Positions 52,193 to 62,104 of a stretch of DNA of 64,000 nucleotides are shown here, piece by piece. Position numbers and translations under genes: made by a program. Under the pieces are notes generated by a model. That model was not told where the DNA came from, did no database searches, and saw only the letters and a list, made by a program, of their open reading frames with translations. Position 1 is the first letter of the stretch, and every line of letters begins with the position of its first letter. Source of the DNA: Kitasatospora cineracea. Its GTDB lineage: Bacteria > Actinomycetota > Actinomycetes > Streptomycetales > Streptomycetaceae. The stretch lies in the NCBI RefSeq assembly GCF_003751605.1, contig NZ_RJVJ01000001.1, positions 1,798,001 to 1,862,000 on the forward strand, read 5' to 3'.

Positions 52193-52220
52193 TTGCGGGG
52201 ATAGTCCCCGCAGGGATAAT
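52193..52220 (+). promoter_or_regulatory. Repressible promoter of the SRPBCC-MarR unit
   Basis: -35 TTGCGG (52193-52198), 16-bp spacer, -10 GATAAT (52215-52220). A perfect 8-bp inverted repeat TGCGGGGA / TCCCCGCA with TAG centre (52194-52212) covers the spacer. The layout fits blockage by a MarR-type dimer, and a MarR gene follows in the unit. Confidence 0.65.
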
Positions 52221-52269
52221 CTCTGCGTAGAGGAAATCGGATGGAACACCGACCGCAGGGGGAACCGCC

Positions 52270-52692
52270 ATGTGGCAGCACGAGTACACCGCCGAGACCG
52301 CCGCCGCGCCGAGTGCCGTCTGGGCCGTGCTCAGCGACCTCGACCACTGGACCGACTGGGACACCTCGATGGAGGCCGTCGCCCTGGAGGGCCCCTTCGA
52401 GGTCGGCGGCCGGGTCTCGATGACCCCGACCGGGCAGGAGCCGATCGTCTCCGTCATCACCCGGATCGAGGCGGACCGCGCCTACGCCGACCGCACCGAG
52501 TTCGGCGGCGCCGTACTGGACTTCTCGCACACCCTCACCGCCCTCCCCGCCGGCGGCACCCGGGTGGTCCACCGCCTGGAGATCACCGGCCCCGAGGCCG
52601 ACCGGCTCGGCCCCGAACTCGGCCCGATGATCACCGAGGACTTCCCGGACGCGATGGCCGCCCTGCTGGCCCGCGCCGAACGGACCGCCTGA
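52270..52692 (+). CDS. SRPBCC family protein
   Basis: 140-aa START/Bet v1-like fold that binds hydrophobic ligands. Begins MWQHEYTAETAAAPSAVWAV, then LSDLDHWTDWDTSMEAVALE with the usual W/D pattern, beta strands VGGRVSMTPTGQEPIVSVIT and a long C-terminal helix MITEDFPDAMAALLARAER. No catalytic residues known. The mRNA leader is about 40 nt with GCAGGGGGAACCGCC before ATG. It precedes the MarR gene by 126 bp, containing 9-bp period repeats (52683-52765). Confidence 0.88.
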   Translation: MWQHEYTAETAAAPSAVWAVLSDLDHWTDWDTSMEAVALEGPFEVGGRVSMTPTGQEPIVSVITRIEADRAYADRTEFGGAVLDFSHTLTALPAGGTRVVHRLEITGPEADRLGPELGPMITEDFPDAMAALLARAERTA

Positions 52693-52818
52693 CCGCCTGG
52701 CCGGAACGACCGCCCGACCGTTCGACCGGGGCGACTGCCCGACCGGGTCGACCGCCCGACCGTGTTGGATGGTCCGGCCGACCGGAAACGCCGGTGACGC
52801 ACGAAGGAGGACGGGACG

Positions 52819-53274
52819 ATGGACGGACTGGTCGAGGGCCCGGCGAACAGCCCCGGCTTCTGGCTCTGGCACGCCACCCTGCGCTGGCAGCGCGAGGTCG
52901 CCGCCGCCCTCGCCCCGTACGACCTGACGCACCCCCAGTTCGTGCTGCTCTCCTGCGCCTGGTGGCTCAACGAGCAGGGCGCCACCCCCAACCAGCAGGA
53001 ACTCTCCGCCCAGGCCGGCACCGACGTCCGCACCACCTCCCAGGTGGTGCGGAAACTGGAGGCCAAGGGCCTGCTCGACCGCACCACCGACCCCGACGAC
53101 ACCCGGGCCCGCCGCCTGCGCATCACTCCCCGCGGCACCGCCCTCGCCCGCGCCGCGATCCCGGCCGTCGAGGCGGTCGACCGCACTTTCTTCACCCCGG
53201 CCGCCCACGGCTCCCCGTCCCTCACCCCGGACGCCCTCAGCCACCTGCTCCGCCGCCTGGCCGAAGCCCCGTAA
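52819..53274 (+). CDS. MarR family transcriptional regulator
   Basis: 151-aa winged-HTH dimer. Helix LWHATLRWQREVAAALAPYD, HTH core ELSAQAGTDVRTTSQVVRKL, wing EAKGLLDRTTDPDDTRARRL and C-terminal dimer helix from LARAAIPAVEAVDRTFF. GAAGGAGG precedes the ATG. It probably represses the SRPBCC promoter, including itself if co-transcribed. Convergent with an alpha/beta hydrolase (25 bp apart). Confidence 0.92.
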   Translation: MDGLVEGPANSPGFWLWHATLRWQREVAAALAPYDLTHPQFVLLSCAWWLNEQGATPNQQELSAQAGTDVRTTSQVVRKLEAKGLLDRTTDPDDTRARRLRITPRGTALARAAIPAVEAVDRTFFTPAAHGSPSLTPDALSHLLRRLAEAP

Positions 53275-53299
53275 CACCCGGCCCCGGCCCCGCGCGGTC

Positions 53300-54097
53300 T
53301 CAGCCCCGGGCGACGAACTCCGCCACCACCGGCCCCAGCACCTCCGGCGCCACCTCGTGGGTCTGCCCCGCCAGGGTGCGGTGCTCGGCGCCCGCGGCGG
53401 CGGCCGTCGCGGTGGCGGCGTCACGCAGCATCGCGGGGCTGAGCTCGCCGTCGGCGACCAGCACCGGCACCGGCAGCCCGGCCAGCAGCGCGGTCGGCAC
53501 CGGCGCGCCCGCCGCCCCGTCCAGCACCTCCGCGTCGTTGACCAGGGTCGGCGCCACCGCCACGAAGGCCGGCCACACCGGCGACTGCCGCAGCTGTTCG
53601 ACCATCGGCCCGGGGGAGCCGACGAAGAGCATGAACCGGGCCACCGCGTCGCCCGGCTCGCCCGCCAGGACGTCCTTCTCGACGCCCGCCCGGTACTCCG
53701 CGAACCGGGCGCGCTGCTCCTCGGAGGTGCTGAACGGCGGCTCGTACGCCACCACCCGCTCCACCCCGATGCCCGCCCCGGCCGCCCGCAGCGCGAGCGC
53801 CGCCCCGGAGGACAGACCCAGCAGCGTCGCCCGGCCGCCCGCCGCCGCGACGACCGCCGCCAGGTCCTCCACCTCCCGCTCCACGGCGTACGGCCCGCCC
53901 GCACCGCTCTCCCCGCGCCCGCGCCGGTCGTAGCTGAACACCCGGTGCGCCCCGGCGAGTTCGGCCGCGAGACCGCCCGACGGCCCGAACGCGCGGTGGC
54001 ACAGCGCGCCGTCCACGATCACCACGGCCGGGCCGCTGTCGCCCGCCACCTGGTGGGCGATCCGGGTGCCGTCGGCGGAGGTCACGTACTCGGTCAT
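53300..54097 (-). CDS. Alpha/beta hydrolase
   Basis: 265-aa cytoplasmic hydrolase. Oxyanion region VVIVDGALCHRAFGPSGGLA, YDRRGRGESG, nucleophile elbow GLSSGAALALRAAG (Ser in GLSSG), Asp in VLVADGELSP and His in GQTHEVAPE make a plausible triad. Members of this branch resemble esterases or proline-iminopeptidase-like enzymes; substrate unknown. GAGAGGGAG precedes the ATG. Its upstream DNA has short direct repeats (next entry). Confidence 0.92.
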   Translation of the reverse strand: MTEYVTSADGTRIAHQVAGDSGPAVVIVDGALCHRAFGPSGGLAAELAGAHRVFSYDRRGRGESGAGGPYAVEREVEDLAAVVAAAGGRATLLGLSSGAALALRAAGAGIGVERVVAYEPPFSTSEEQRARFAEYRAGVEKDVLAGEPGDAVARFMLFVGSPGPMVEQLRQSPVWPAFVAVAPTLVNDAEVLDGAAGAPVPTALLAGLPVPVLVADGELSPAMLRDAATATAAAAGAEHRTLAGQTHEVAPEVLGPVVAEFVARG

Positions 54098-54114
54098 GCC
54101 AACTCCCTCTCAAA

Positions 54115-54172
54115 TAGCTCTAGTTGCTCTGGTTGCTCTGATCGCTTGCTCTGATTGCCCTGGTTTTCCGAC
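54115..54172. repeat. 9-bp direct repeats upstream of alpha/beta hydrolase
   Basis: Four to five degenerate copies of TTGCTCTGG/TTGCTCTGA (minus strand AGAGCAAC-type) starting about 20 bp before the hydrolase ATG. AT-richer than the surroundings; might include its promoter or regulator sites. Confidence 0.6.
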
Positions 54173-54196
54173 CGGCCGCTCCCGGCCCCGCCCCGC

Positions 54197-54400
54197 TCAA
54201 CTGCCGGCGTCGGCCAGGGTGTGCGCGACCAGCGCGTTGGCGTGCCCGTGGCCCAGCCCGTGCTCGGACTTCAGCCAGGCCACCAGCTCCATGTGCTTGG
54301 TCAGCGGCGAATCGGTGATCAGCTGCTGCCACTCGGCGATCGGGCGCCCGTACTTCTGCTCGATCGAGGGGAAGTAGCTGGCCGGTCCCTTGACGCCCAT
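54197..54400 (-). CDS. DUF4287 domain-containing small protein
   Basis: 67-aa protein MGVKGPASYFPSIEQKYGRP ending in HMELVAWLKSEHGLGHGHAN. The SIEQKYGRP...W...H/WLKxEHGLGHGHANALV pattern is that of DUF4287, a tiny domain common in actinobacteria and proteobacteria, function unknown. GAGCGAGCAG lies upstream. Same strand as the hydrolase, 99 bp apart. The repeats at 54421-54469 lie upstream. Confidence 0.9.
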   Translation of the reverse strand: MGVKGPASYFPSIEQKYGRPIAEWQQLITDSPLTKHMELVAWLKSEHGLGHGHANALVAHTLADAGS

Positions 54401-54420
54401 CTGCTCGCTCCGTCCATGTC

Positions 54421-54469
54421 CGTGTTCCGCGCACCGCGCACCGTGTTCCGCGCACCGTGTTCCACGCGC
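54421..54469. repeat. 14-bp direct repeats
   Basis: CGTGTTCCGCGCAC occurs at 54421 and 54442, with a third degenerate start at 54456. It sits between divergent genes (DUF4287 and the terpene-fold protein), so it may overlap promoters. Confidence 0.6.
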
Positions 54470-54566
54470 TGCGCGCAGCGCGCTGCCGTCACAGGAGAAG
54501 ACGCGGCGCCCCGGCGGAACTCATCGGTCCTCGCCAAAGTTTTTTCCGGCCCGTACGGTTCGGACC

Positions 54567-55475
54567 ATGGCACGCATCGACGACAGCACGATCGACCGGG
54601 CGGCCGGTTACCTGTGGACGGCGGGCCGGGTCCTCGAACAGCGGCGCTTCGCCCACCTGTTCGGCGAAGTCCCCGACCCGGTGGGCGTCCTGGCCGCCCT
54701 GGACGCCTACCGCGCCCCCGGCGGCGGCTGGGCGTACGGCCTGGAGCCGGACGTCCGCGGGCCCGCCGCCCAGCCGCTGGCGGCCGGCGCGGCCGCCCGG
54801 ATCCTGGCCGAGGCGGACGCCCTGAACGGCCCGCGTGGCGCCGAACTCTGCGACTGGGCCGCCACGTTGACCACCGGGGACGGCGGCGTCCCGGCCGTCC
54901 TGCCCAGCCTGCGCCGCTACCCGCACCCGCCCTTCCTGCCGCTCGCCGACGACCCGCCCGCCGAACTGCTCTCCACCGGCCAGATCGCCGCCCCGCTGCT
55001 CAGGGCTGGACTGCAGCACCCCTGGCTGACCGGCGCGGCGGAGTTCTGCCGCCGCGCGATCGAGGCGATCGGGACGACCCACCCGTACGAGGTGATCACC
55101 GCCGTCGGATTCCTGGACGCCGCCCCGGACCGCGCCTGGGCCGGGCAACAGGCCGACCGGCTGGGGGAGTTGGTGCGTGAGCAGCAGCTGGTGCTGCTCG
55201 ACCCGGTCCGCCCCGGGCAGGTCCGGTTGGCGCCCGGCTACGCGCCCGGCGAGTTCCACTTCCCGCACGACTTCGCGCCCACCCCGGACAGCCTGGCCCG
55301 GGCCTGGTTCACCGACGCCGAGACCGAGCGCGGCCTCGACCACCTGGCCGCCGCCCAACTCCCGGACGGCGGCTGGCCGATCACCTGGGCCCGCTGGTCC
55401 GCCGCCACCGAGCACGAGGCCCGCCCGGGCGTCACCCTGGCCGCCCTTCGCACCCTCCGAGCCTACGCGGGCTGA
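54567..55475 (+). CDS. Protein with prenyltransferase/squalene-cyclase-like repeats
   Basis: 302-aa protein of unknown function with alpha-toroid features: ALDAYRAPGGGWAYGLEPDV and LDHLAAAQLPDGGWPITWAR are QW-like Gly-Gly-Trp repeats of the terpenoid cyclase/prenyltransferase fold. The catalytic DxDD of squalene cyclases is not seen, so enzymatic activity is doubtful. -10 TACGGT (54554-54559) is 7 nt before the ATG; leaderless. Stands alone between divergent DUF4287 and a convergent regulator. Confidence 0.7.
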   Translation: MARIDDSTIDRAAGYLWTAGRVLEQRRFAHLFGEVPDPVGVLAALDAYRAPGGGWAYGLEPDVRGPAAQPLAAGAAARILAEADALNGPRGAELCDWAATLTTGDGGVPAVLPSLRRYPHPPFLPLADDPPAELLSTGQIAAPLLRAGLQHPWLTGAAEFCRRAIEAIGTTHPYEVITAVGFLDAAPDRAWAGQQADRLGELVREQQLVLLDPVRPGQVRLAPGYAPGEFHFPHDFAPTPDSLARAWFTDAETERGLDHLAAAQLPDGGWPITWARWSAATEHEARPGVTLAALRTLRAYAG

Positions 55476-55504
55476 GCCCGCCCGCCGTCCACCGGCGCTG
55501 CGCG

Positions 55505-56539
55505 CTACGGCAGCGCCGCCAGCCACCCGTCCGCGACGGCGGTCCGGGCGTACAGCACGAAGCGCCCCGCCCGGTGCGAGGAGACCAGCCCCGCGGTGCG
55601 CAGCGCGGTGAGGTGCTGGGAGGCCGCCGGGGCGGTGACGCCGCAGCGGGCGGCGAGTTCGGTGGTGGAGGCGGGGACGTCCAGTTCGGCCAGCAGCCGG
55701 GTGCGGGTGCGGCCGAGCACGGGCGCGAGCGCCTCGGCGCGCGGGGCCGGCCGGTGCTCCCAGACGGTCGCGGCGCCCAGCGCGGGGTAGCAGAGCTGCG
55801 GCGGGTCGGGGGCGACGGTGCGGGTCAGCAGCCGGGGCCAGGCGAACACCGAGGGCACCAGCAGCAGTCCGGCGCCGGTCGGGATCCGGGTGACGGCGCA
55901 GTGTCGCTCCGACAGGTGCAGGGTGCCGTCCGCCCAGCGCACCGTCCCGTGCAGTTCGCCGAGCACGGCCGCGCTGCCCCGTTCGGCGGCCCGCCGGGCG
56001 CGCCGCAGGACGTCCGCCTCCAGCACCGCTCCGATCCGCGACCAGTACGGGGCGAGGGCGAGCTGCCAGAACGCCTCGATCTCGGCGGTGATCCGCCGCA
56101 GCGCCTGCTCGGGTTCGCGTTCCAGCGCCCGCAACCGGGGTCCGCTCCGACCGTCACCGCTGCTCCGACCGTCACGACCGCTCCGACCGTCACGGCCGCC
56201 GCGGTCGGCGTGCAGGCAGTCCAGGTCGTGCCGGAGCAGGGCGGGGCCGGTGGCCCGGATCGCGGCCAGTTCGGCGGCCAGGTCGGTGACCGGCCGGTCC
56301 GGGACGGGGTTGAGGAAGTCCGGCAGGTGCCCGTGCGGCGGGACCAGTTCGGCCAGCCAGCCGCGGTCCAGCCCGGCGGCGGCCAGCCGGGGCCGGACCT
56401 GCGCGGCCCAGCGGCGGTGCGGCACGGGCACCGGGTCGGCGGCCAGCGCGCGGCAGGCGGCGACCACCTCCCACATCGGCGAGACCGCGAACCTGGTCAG
56501 CGCGAGGTCGTCCGCCGTCAGCGGCAGCCCGGTCCGCAC
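55505..56539 (-). CDS. ArsR-type winged-helix regulator (DUF5937 family)
   Basis: 344-aa regulator. GTG 56539 gives VRTGLPLTADDLALTRFAVS with the PMWEVVAACRAL block typical of the DUF5937 N-terminal domain, and an ArsR-type HTH at the C-terminus (STTELAARCGVTAPAASQHL then TALRTAGLVSSHRAGRFVLY). A 6-aa repeat (GRDGRS-type, three copies near residue 120) comes from an 18-bp repeat in the DNA. Divergent from the PEP-mutase-like gene, with an AT-rich palindrome in between. Confidence 0.85.
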   Translation of the reverse strand: MRTGLPLTADDLALTRFAVSPMWEVVAACRALAADPVPVPHRRWAAQVRPRLAAAGLDRGWLAELVPPHGHLPDFLNPVPDRPVTDLAAELAAIRATGPALLRHDLDCLHADRGGRDGRSGRDGRSSGDGRSGPRLRALEREPEQALRRITAEIEAFWQLALAPYWSRIGAVLEADVLRRARRAAERGSAAVLGELHGTVRWADGTLHLSERHCAVTRIPTGAGLLLVPSVFAWPRLLTRTVAPDPPQLCYPALGAATVWEHRPAPRAEALAPVLGRTRTRLLAELDVPASTTELAARCGVTAPAASQHLTALRTAGLVSSHRAGRFVLYARTAVADGWLAALP

Positions 56540-56566
56540 CCAGCCACCCCCGCATCCGCCGCCGTC

Positions 56567-56586
56567 GATTAGGCCGCAGCTTAATC
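56567..56586. promoter_or_regulatory. Palindrome between DUF5937 regulator and PEP-mutase-like gene
   Basis: GATTA / TAATC inverted repeat with a 10-bp GC centre, 28 bp before the regulator start. It is one of few AT islands here and fits an ArsR-type operator. Confidence 0.5.
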
Positions 56587-56663
56587 GGTCGGCGCAGCCC
56601 CGCCCGGCCGGGCAGGATCGGTTCCGACCACCGTGCCCACCCCGCACCGGAAGCGAGCCCCGC

Positions 56664-57527
56664 ATGTCGAACCGCACCCTCCCCGCCCGTTCCGCCGAGC
56701 ACGCCGCCACCCTCCGCGCCCTCGTCGCCGCCGACGCGCCGCTGCTGCTCCCGAACGCCTGGGACGCGGGCAGCGCGGCGGTGATCGCCGCGGCCGGCGC
56801 CGCCGCGATCGCCACCACCAGCGGCGGCGTCTCCTGGTCGGCGGGCCGCGGCGACGGCCAGGGCCTGGACCGGGCGGCGATGGCCGAGGCGGTGCGCCGG
56901 ATCGCGGCCGCCGTGGACGTCCCGGTGACCGCCGACGTCGAGGGCGGCTACGGCCCGGCGCCCGAGGACGTGGCCGAGACCGTCCGCGCGGTGGTCGCGG
57001 CGGGCGCGGTCGGCGTCAACCTGGAGGACTCGGCCGCCCCGGGCGGTCCGCTGTTCACCGTCGCCGAGCAGTCCGCCCGGCTGCGCGCCGCCCGGGCGGC
57101 CGCCGCCGAGGCGGGCCTGCCCGGGCTGCTGGTCAACGCCCGTACCGACGTTCACCTGTTCGGGGTCGGCCCGGCGGACGGCCGCCCGGCCGAGGTGGTG
57201 CGCCGCGCCGAGGCGTACGCGGCGGCCGGGGCCGACTCGCTGTTCGTCCCCGGCCTGCTCGACCTCGCCGCGCTGAAGGAACTGACCGCCGCGTCCCCGC
57301 TGCCGGTCAACGCGATGGCCGTCCCGGGCGGCCCGACCGTCGCGGAACTCGCCGCCGCCGGGGTCCGCCGGATCAGCCTGGGCACCGCACTCGCCCAGGC
57401 CGCGTACACCGCCGCGCATCGGGCCGCCACCGAACTGCTCGGTACCGGCACGTACGGCGCGCTGGGCGGCGCGCTCGACTACGGCACCCTGAACGGCCTG
57501 CTCGCCGGCCGCCGGCCCGGCCGCTGA
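56664..57527 (+). CDS. Isocitrate lyase/PEP mutase superfamily protein
   Basis: 287-aa TIM-barrel enzyme. LLLPNAWDAGSAAVIAAAGA, TTSGGVSWSAGRGDGQGLD, VPVTADVEGGYG (metal site), VNLEDSAAPGG and VNARTDVHLFGVG are the family blocks. The KKCGH motif of true isocitrate lyase is absent, so it is rather a carboxyvinyl-phosphonate/methylisocitrate-type or oxaloacetase-like member; substrate open. ATG 56664 is preceded only by a weak SD (GGAAGCGAG). Likely regulated by the divergent ArsR-type protein. Confidence 0.88.
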   Translation: MSNRTLPARSAEHAATLRALVAADAPLLLPNAWDAGSAAVIAAAGAAAIATTSGGVSWSAGRGDGQGLDRAAMAEAVRRIAAAVDVPVTADVEGGYGPAPEDVAETVRAVVAAGAVGVNLEDSAAPGGPLFTVAEQSARLRAARAAAAEAGLPGLLVNARTDVHLFGVGPADGRPAEVVRRAEAYAAAGADSLFVPGLLDLAALKELTAASPLPVNAMAVPGGPTVAELAAAGVRRISLGTALAQAAYTAAHRAATELLGTGTYGALGGALDYGTLNGLLAGRRPGR

Positions 57528-57606
57528 CCAGACCTCTGGTCCGGGTTCCGGCCAGACCGCCGACCGAGCCGCCGACCCGGCCGCTGACCAAGCCGCTGAT
57601 CGGGCG

Positions 57607-58050
57607 TCAGGACACCGCGCGCTTCACCAGCTCGGCGACCCGGGCCGCCTCCGCGTCGCCCAGCTCGGCGACGGCGAAGTAGGTCGGCCACAGCGCGCCG
57701 TCGTCCAGCTTGGCGCTGTCGCTGAAACCGATCATCGCGTACCGGGACTTGAACTTGGCGGCGCTCTGGAAGAAGCACACCGGCTTGCCGTCCGCGTTGT
57801 TGTACGCGGGCATGCCGTACCAGGTCTTCGGGGCCAGCTGCGGCGCCGCCTCGGCGACGATCTCGTGGAAGCGCCGGGCGAGCACCCGGTCCTCCTCCGG
57901 CATCTCCTCGATCTTCGCCAGCAGGTCCTGCTCGGCCTCGGCCGCCTTTGCCGCGGCCGAGGCCCGCTTGGACTCCGCCTTCAGCTCCTTGGCGCGCTCC
58001 TTCATCGCCGCGCGCTCGTCCGCCGTGAAACCCTCGTGCTTCTCCGCCAT
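57607..58050 (-). CDS. DUF1801-like protein
   Basis: 147-aa soluble protein. A charged N-terminal helix (ADERAAMKERAKELKAESKR) leads into a YdhG/DUF1801-like core: HEIVAEAAPQLAPKTWYGMP, FQSAAKFKSRYAMIGFSDSA and DDGALWPTYFAVAEL. Function unknown; relatives are called iron-chaperone-like without strong support. CGGGAGGACC precedes the ATG. The gap to the preceding gene on the other strand (57528-57606) holds only degenerate GACCG/GCCG repeats. Confidence 0.85.
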   Translation of the reverse strand: MAEKHEGFTADERAAMKERAKELKAESKRASAAAKAAEAEQDLLAKIEEMPEEDRVLARRFHEIVAEAAPQLAPKTWYGMPAYNNADGKPVCFFQSAAKFKSRYAMIGFSDSAKLDDGALWPTYFAVAELGDAEAARVAELVKRAVS

Positions 58051-58142
58051 GGCCGGTCCTCCCGTTTCCGTTCTCCGTCGTCACCGATCCTAGGAACCGG
58101 GCGGCCCTCCCGGCTTCTCGGAAACTGACCGGCTCGACCGGT

Positions 58143-58218
58143 CGCGCCAAAAGCCAAGGCCAAAGCCAAAGCCAAAGCCAAAAGCAGTGGAGCCCGGCCC
58201 CGGGCCGGACTCCACTGC
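58143..58218 (-). terminator. copA terminator with GCCAAA repeats
   Basis: Inverted repeat 58184-58200 / 58202-58218 (GCAGTGGAGCCCGGCCC with one mismatch), downstream of copA on the minus strand, followed by T-runs that come from six-bp GCCAAA repeats (58143-58183; read as GGCTTT on the minus strand). Confidence 0.75.
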
Positions 58219-58231
58219 GGCGTCGACGGCC

Positions 58232-60487
<2,256 letters not shown>

Positions 60488-60540
60488 CAGGGCTCCTCGT
60501 GGTCTCTCCCGGCCGCGGCCGGGTTCCTGCGGTCGGTCTC

Positions 60541-60813
60541 TCAGGCCCGGCCGGTCAGTTCGTAACCGGCCTCGTCGATCGCGGCGCGCACCGCCTCGTC
60601 GGCCAACCCGGCGGTCGAGTCGACGCTCACCAGCCCGCCCTCGACGTCGACCCGCACGGCCTGCACGCCCTCCAGCGCGCCGACCGCCTTCGCGACGGCC
60701 TGTTCGCAGTGGCCGCAGGTCATCCCGGCGACGGTGAACACGGTGGTGACGGCGGCCGGCGCGGCCACGGTCGCGGTGGTGGAGCAGGTGCCTTCGCTGG
60801 AGCAGCAGGACAT
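60541..60813 (-). CDS. copZ: Copper chaperone CopZ-like HMA protein
   Basis: 90-aa heavy-metal-associated domain: [20 protein letters not shown] with CxxC, then the usual betaalphabetabetaalphabeta ([29 protein letters not shown]). It hands Cu(I) to CopA and possibly to CsoR. An unusual Cys/Ser-rich N-terminus [14 protein letters not shown] could bind extra metal. GGAGGTTCCC precedes the ATG. First gene of the copZA unit. Confidence 0.92.
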   Translation of the reverse strand: MSCCSSEGTCSTTATVAAPAAVTTVFTVAGMTCGHCEQAVAKAVGALEGVQAVRVDVEGGLVSVDSTAGLADEAVRAAIDEAGYELTGRA

Positions 60814-60835
60814 GGGAACCTCCGATGTGGTCTGC

Positions 60836-60900
60836 GATACCCGGTGGGGGTATCGCCTTCATGTCTCCAGTTGTACCCCCGGGGGGTATGTATCGCAAGC
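60836..60900 (-). promoter_or_regulatory. copZA promoter with two CsoR-like boxes
   Basis: Box 1: GATACCC / GGGTATC around GGTGG (60836-60854). Box 2: TACCCCC / GGGGGTA around a single G (60874-60888). On the minus strand -35 TTGCGA (about 60894-60899) and a -10 TACAAC (17-bp spacer) enclose box 2. This is the known TACCCC-GGGGTA style of Cu(I)-responsive CsoR sites. No csoR gene is in the window. Confidence 0.75.
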
Positions 60901-61039
60901 GTCGGTCCGGGAAAAGTCGCCCGCCCCTTCGCCGTCCCGGAAATTTGCACCCCTCCCGTCCCGCCTGCGACTCCCTCCTGGCCTGGGGAAATGCCGCCCG
61001 CTCGACCGCCGCCGCCCCTGCCCGCCCTCCCGGCCCTGG

Positions 61040-61068
61040 TTGACACATACCCCCCAGGGGTATCTACT
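61040..61068 (+). promoter_or_regulatory. CsoR-like promoter of the His-rich protein gene
   Basis: Perfect -35 TTGACA (61040-61045), 17-bp spacer filled by TACCCC / GGGGTA box 3 (61048-61062), then -10 TCTACT (61063-61068). The 329-bp gap between copZ and this gene has no CDS. Confidence 0.75.
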
Positions 61069-61142
61069 CGCTGCCGTCGGAACGCCCCGGAGCCCAGGGA
61101 GCGATCCCGGCCCCCTCTCGCACCACCACCCAGGAGCCCGCC

Positions 61143-62027
61143 GTGAACACCGCTCTCAAGGCCACCGCCTTCGCCGCCGGCCTCGCCGCCACCTTCACCG
61201 CCGCGTACGGCGTCGGCCGCGCCGTCGGCCCCGCCCCCTCCCAGCCGCACCCCGCCGCCCACCCGGCCGACGACGCGGGCACCACCGCCCACGCCGACCA
61301 CCAGGTCGGCGGCCTGCAGGCCGCCGAACGCGGCTACACCCTCAGCCTGGACCGCACCGTCGTCCCGGCCGGGGGCCCGACCGAACTGAGCTTCCGGGTA
61401 CTGGCCCCCGACGGGCACCCGCTCACCGCCTACCGGCCCGCGCACGAGAAGGAACTGCACCTGATCGTCGCCAACCGCGACCTGACGGACTTCCAGCACC
61501 TGCACCCGGTCCGCGCCGCCGACGGCACCTGGACCGCCCCGGCGAACATCGCCGCGGCCGGCGACTACCGGGTCTTCGCCGACTTCACCCCAGCCGCCGA
61601 GACCGACCCGCTCACCCTCGGCGCCGACCTGCACGCCGCCGGCGACCACCGCCCGGCCGCCCTCCCGCAGACCGGCCGCACCGTCACCGTCGACGGCTAC
61701 ACCCTCACCCTCACCGGCGACCTCGCCCCGGGACGGCCCGGCCGCCTCGCCTTCACCGTGACCGAGGACGGCCGCCCGGTCACCGACCTCGACCCGCACC
61801 TCGCCGCCTACGGACACCTGGTGGTCCTGCGCGCCGGTGACCTCGGCTACCTGCACGTCCACCCGGACGGCGAACCCGGCGACGGCGCCACTGCCCCCGG
61901 CCCGGAGATCGACTTCACCGCGACCGCGCCGAGCCCGGGCGACTACCGCCTCTTCCTGGACTTCCAGCACCGGGGCACCGTCCACACCGCGGCCTTCACC
62001 CTCACCGCCGAAACCCACCGGCACTGA
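61143..62027 (+). CDS. Secreted His-rich protein, copper-associated
   Basis: 294-aa exported protein. N-terminal signal/anchor VNTALKATAFAAGLAATFTA, then a His-rich spacer (HPAAHPADDAGTTAHADHQV). Two related domains follow (KELHLIVANRDLTDFQHLHP and HLVVLRAGDLGYLHVHPDGE), each with HLHP/HVHP metal-type sites. I recall similar proteins beside copper exporters in actinobacteria but no biochemical role. GGAGC precedes GTG 61143. Controlled by a CsoR-type box in its promoter; probably binds or buffers periplasm-side copper. Confidence 0.75.
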   Translation: MNTALKATAFAAGLAATFTAAYGVGRAVGPAPSQPHPAAHPADDAGTTAHADHQVGGLQAAERGYTLSLDRTVVPAGGPTELSFRVLAPDGHPLTAYRPAHEKELHLIVANRDLTDFQHLHPVRAADGTWTAPANIAAAGDYRVFADFTPAAETDPLTLGADLHAAGDHRPAALPQTGRTVTVDGYTLTLTGDLAPGRPGRLAFTVTEDGRPVTDLDPHLAAYGHLVVLRAGDLGYLHVHPDGEPGDGATAPGPEIDFTATAPSPGDYRLFLDFQHRGTVHTAAFTLTAETHRH

Positions 62028-62066
62028 CCCCGCTGTCCCCGCCCCGTGCACCCGTCCGCCCCCTGC

Positions 62067-62083
62067 ATACCCCCACCCGGTAT
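62067..62083 (+). promoter_or_regulatory. CsoR-like box before MFS gene
   Basis: ATACC / GGTAT with a 7-bp C-rich centre (62067-62083), 22 bp before the MFS start. Weaker than the others but same half-sites. Confidence 0.55.
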
Positions 62084-62104
62084 ATCTCGGAGGAGTCCCC
62101 GACC

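Noticed and set aside
56664..57527. Phosphonate biosynthesis start (true PEP mutase)
   Set aside because: No phosphonopyruvate decarboxylase or other phosphonate genes adjoin, and the sequence fits the broad ICL/PEPM superfamily only.
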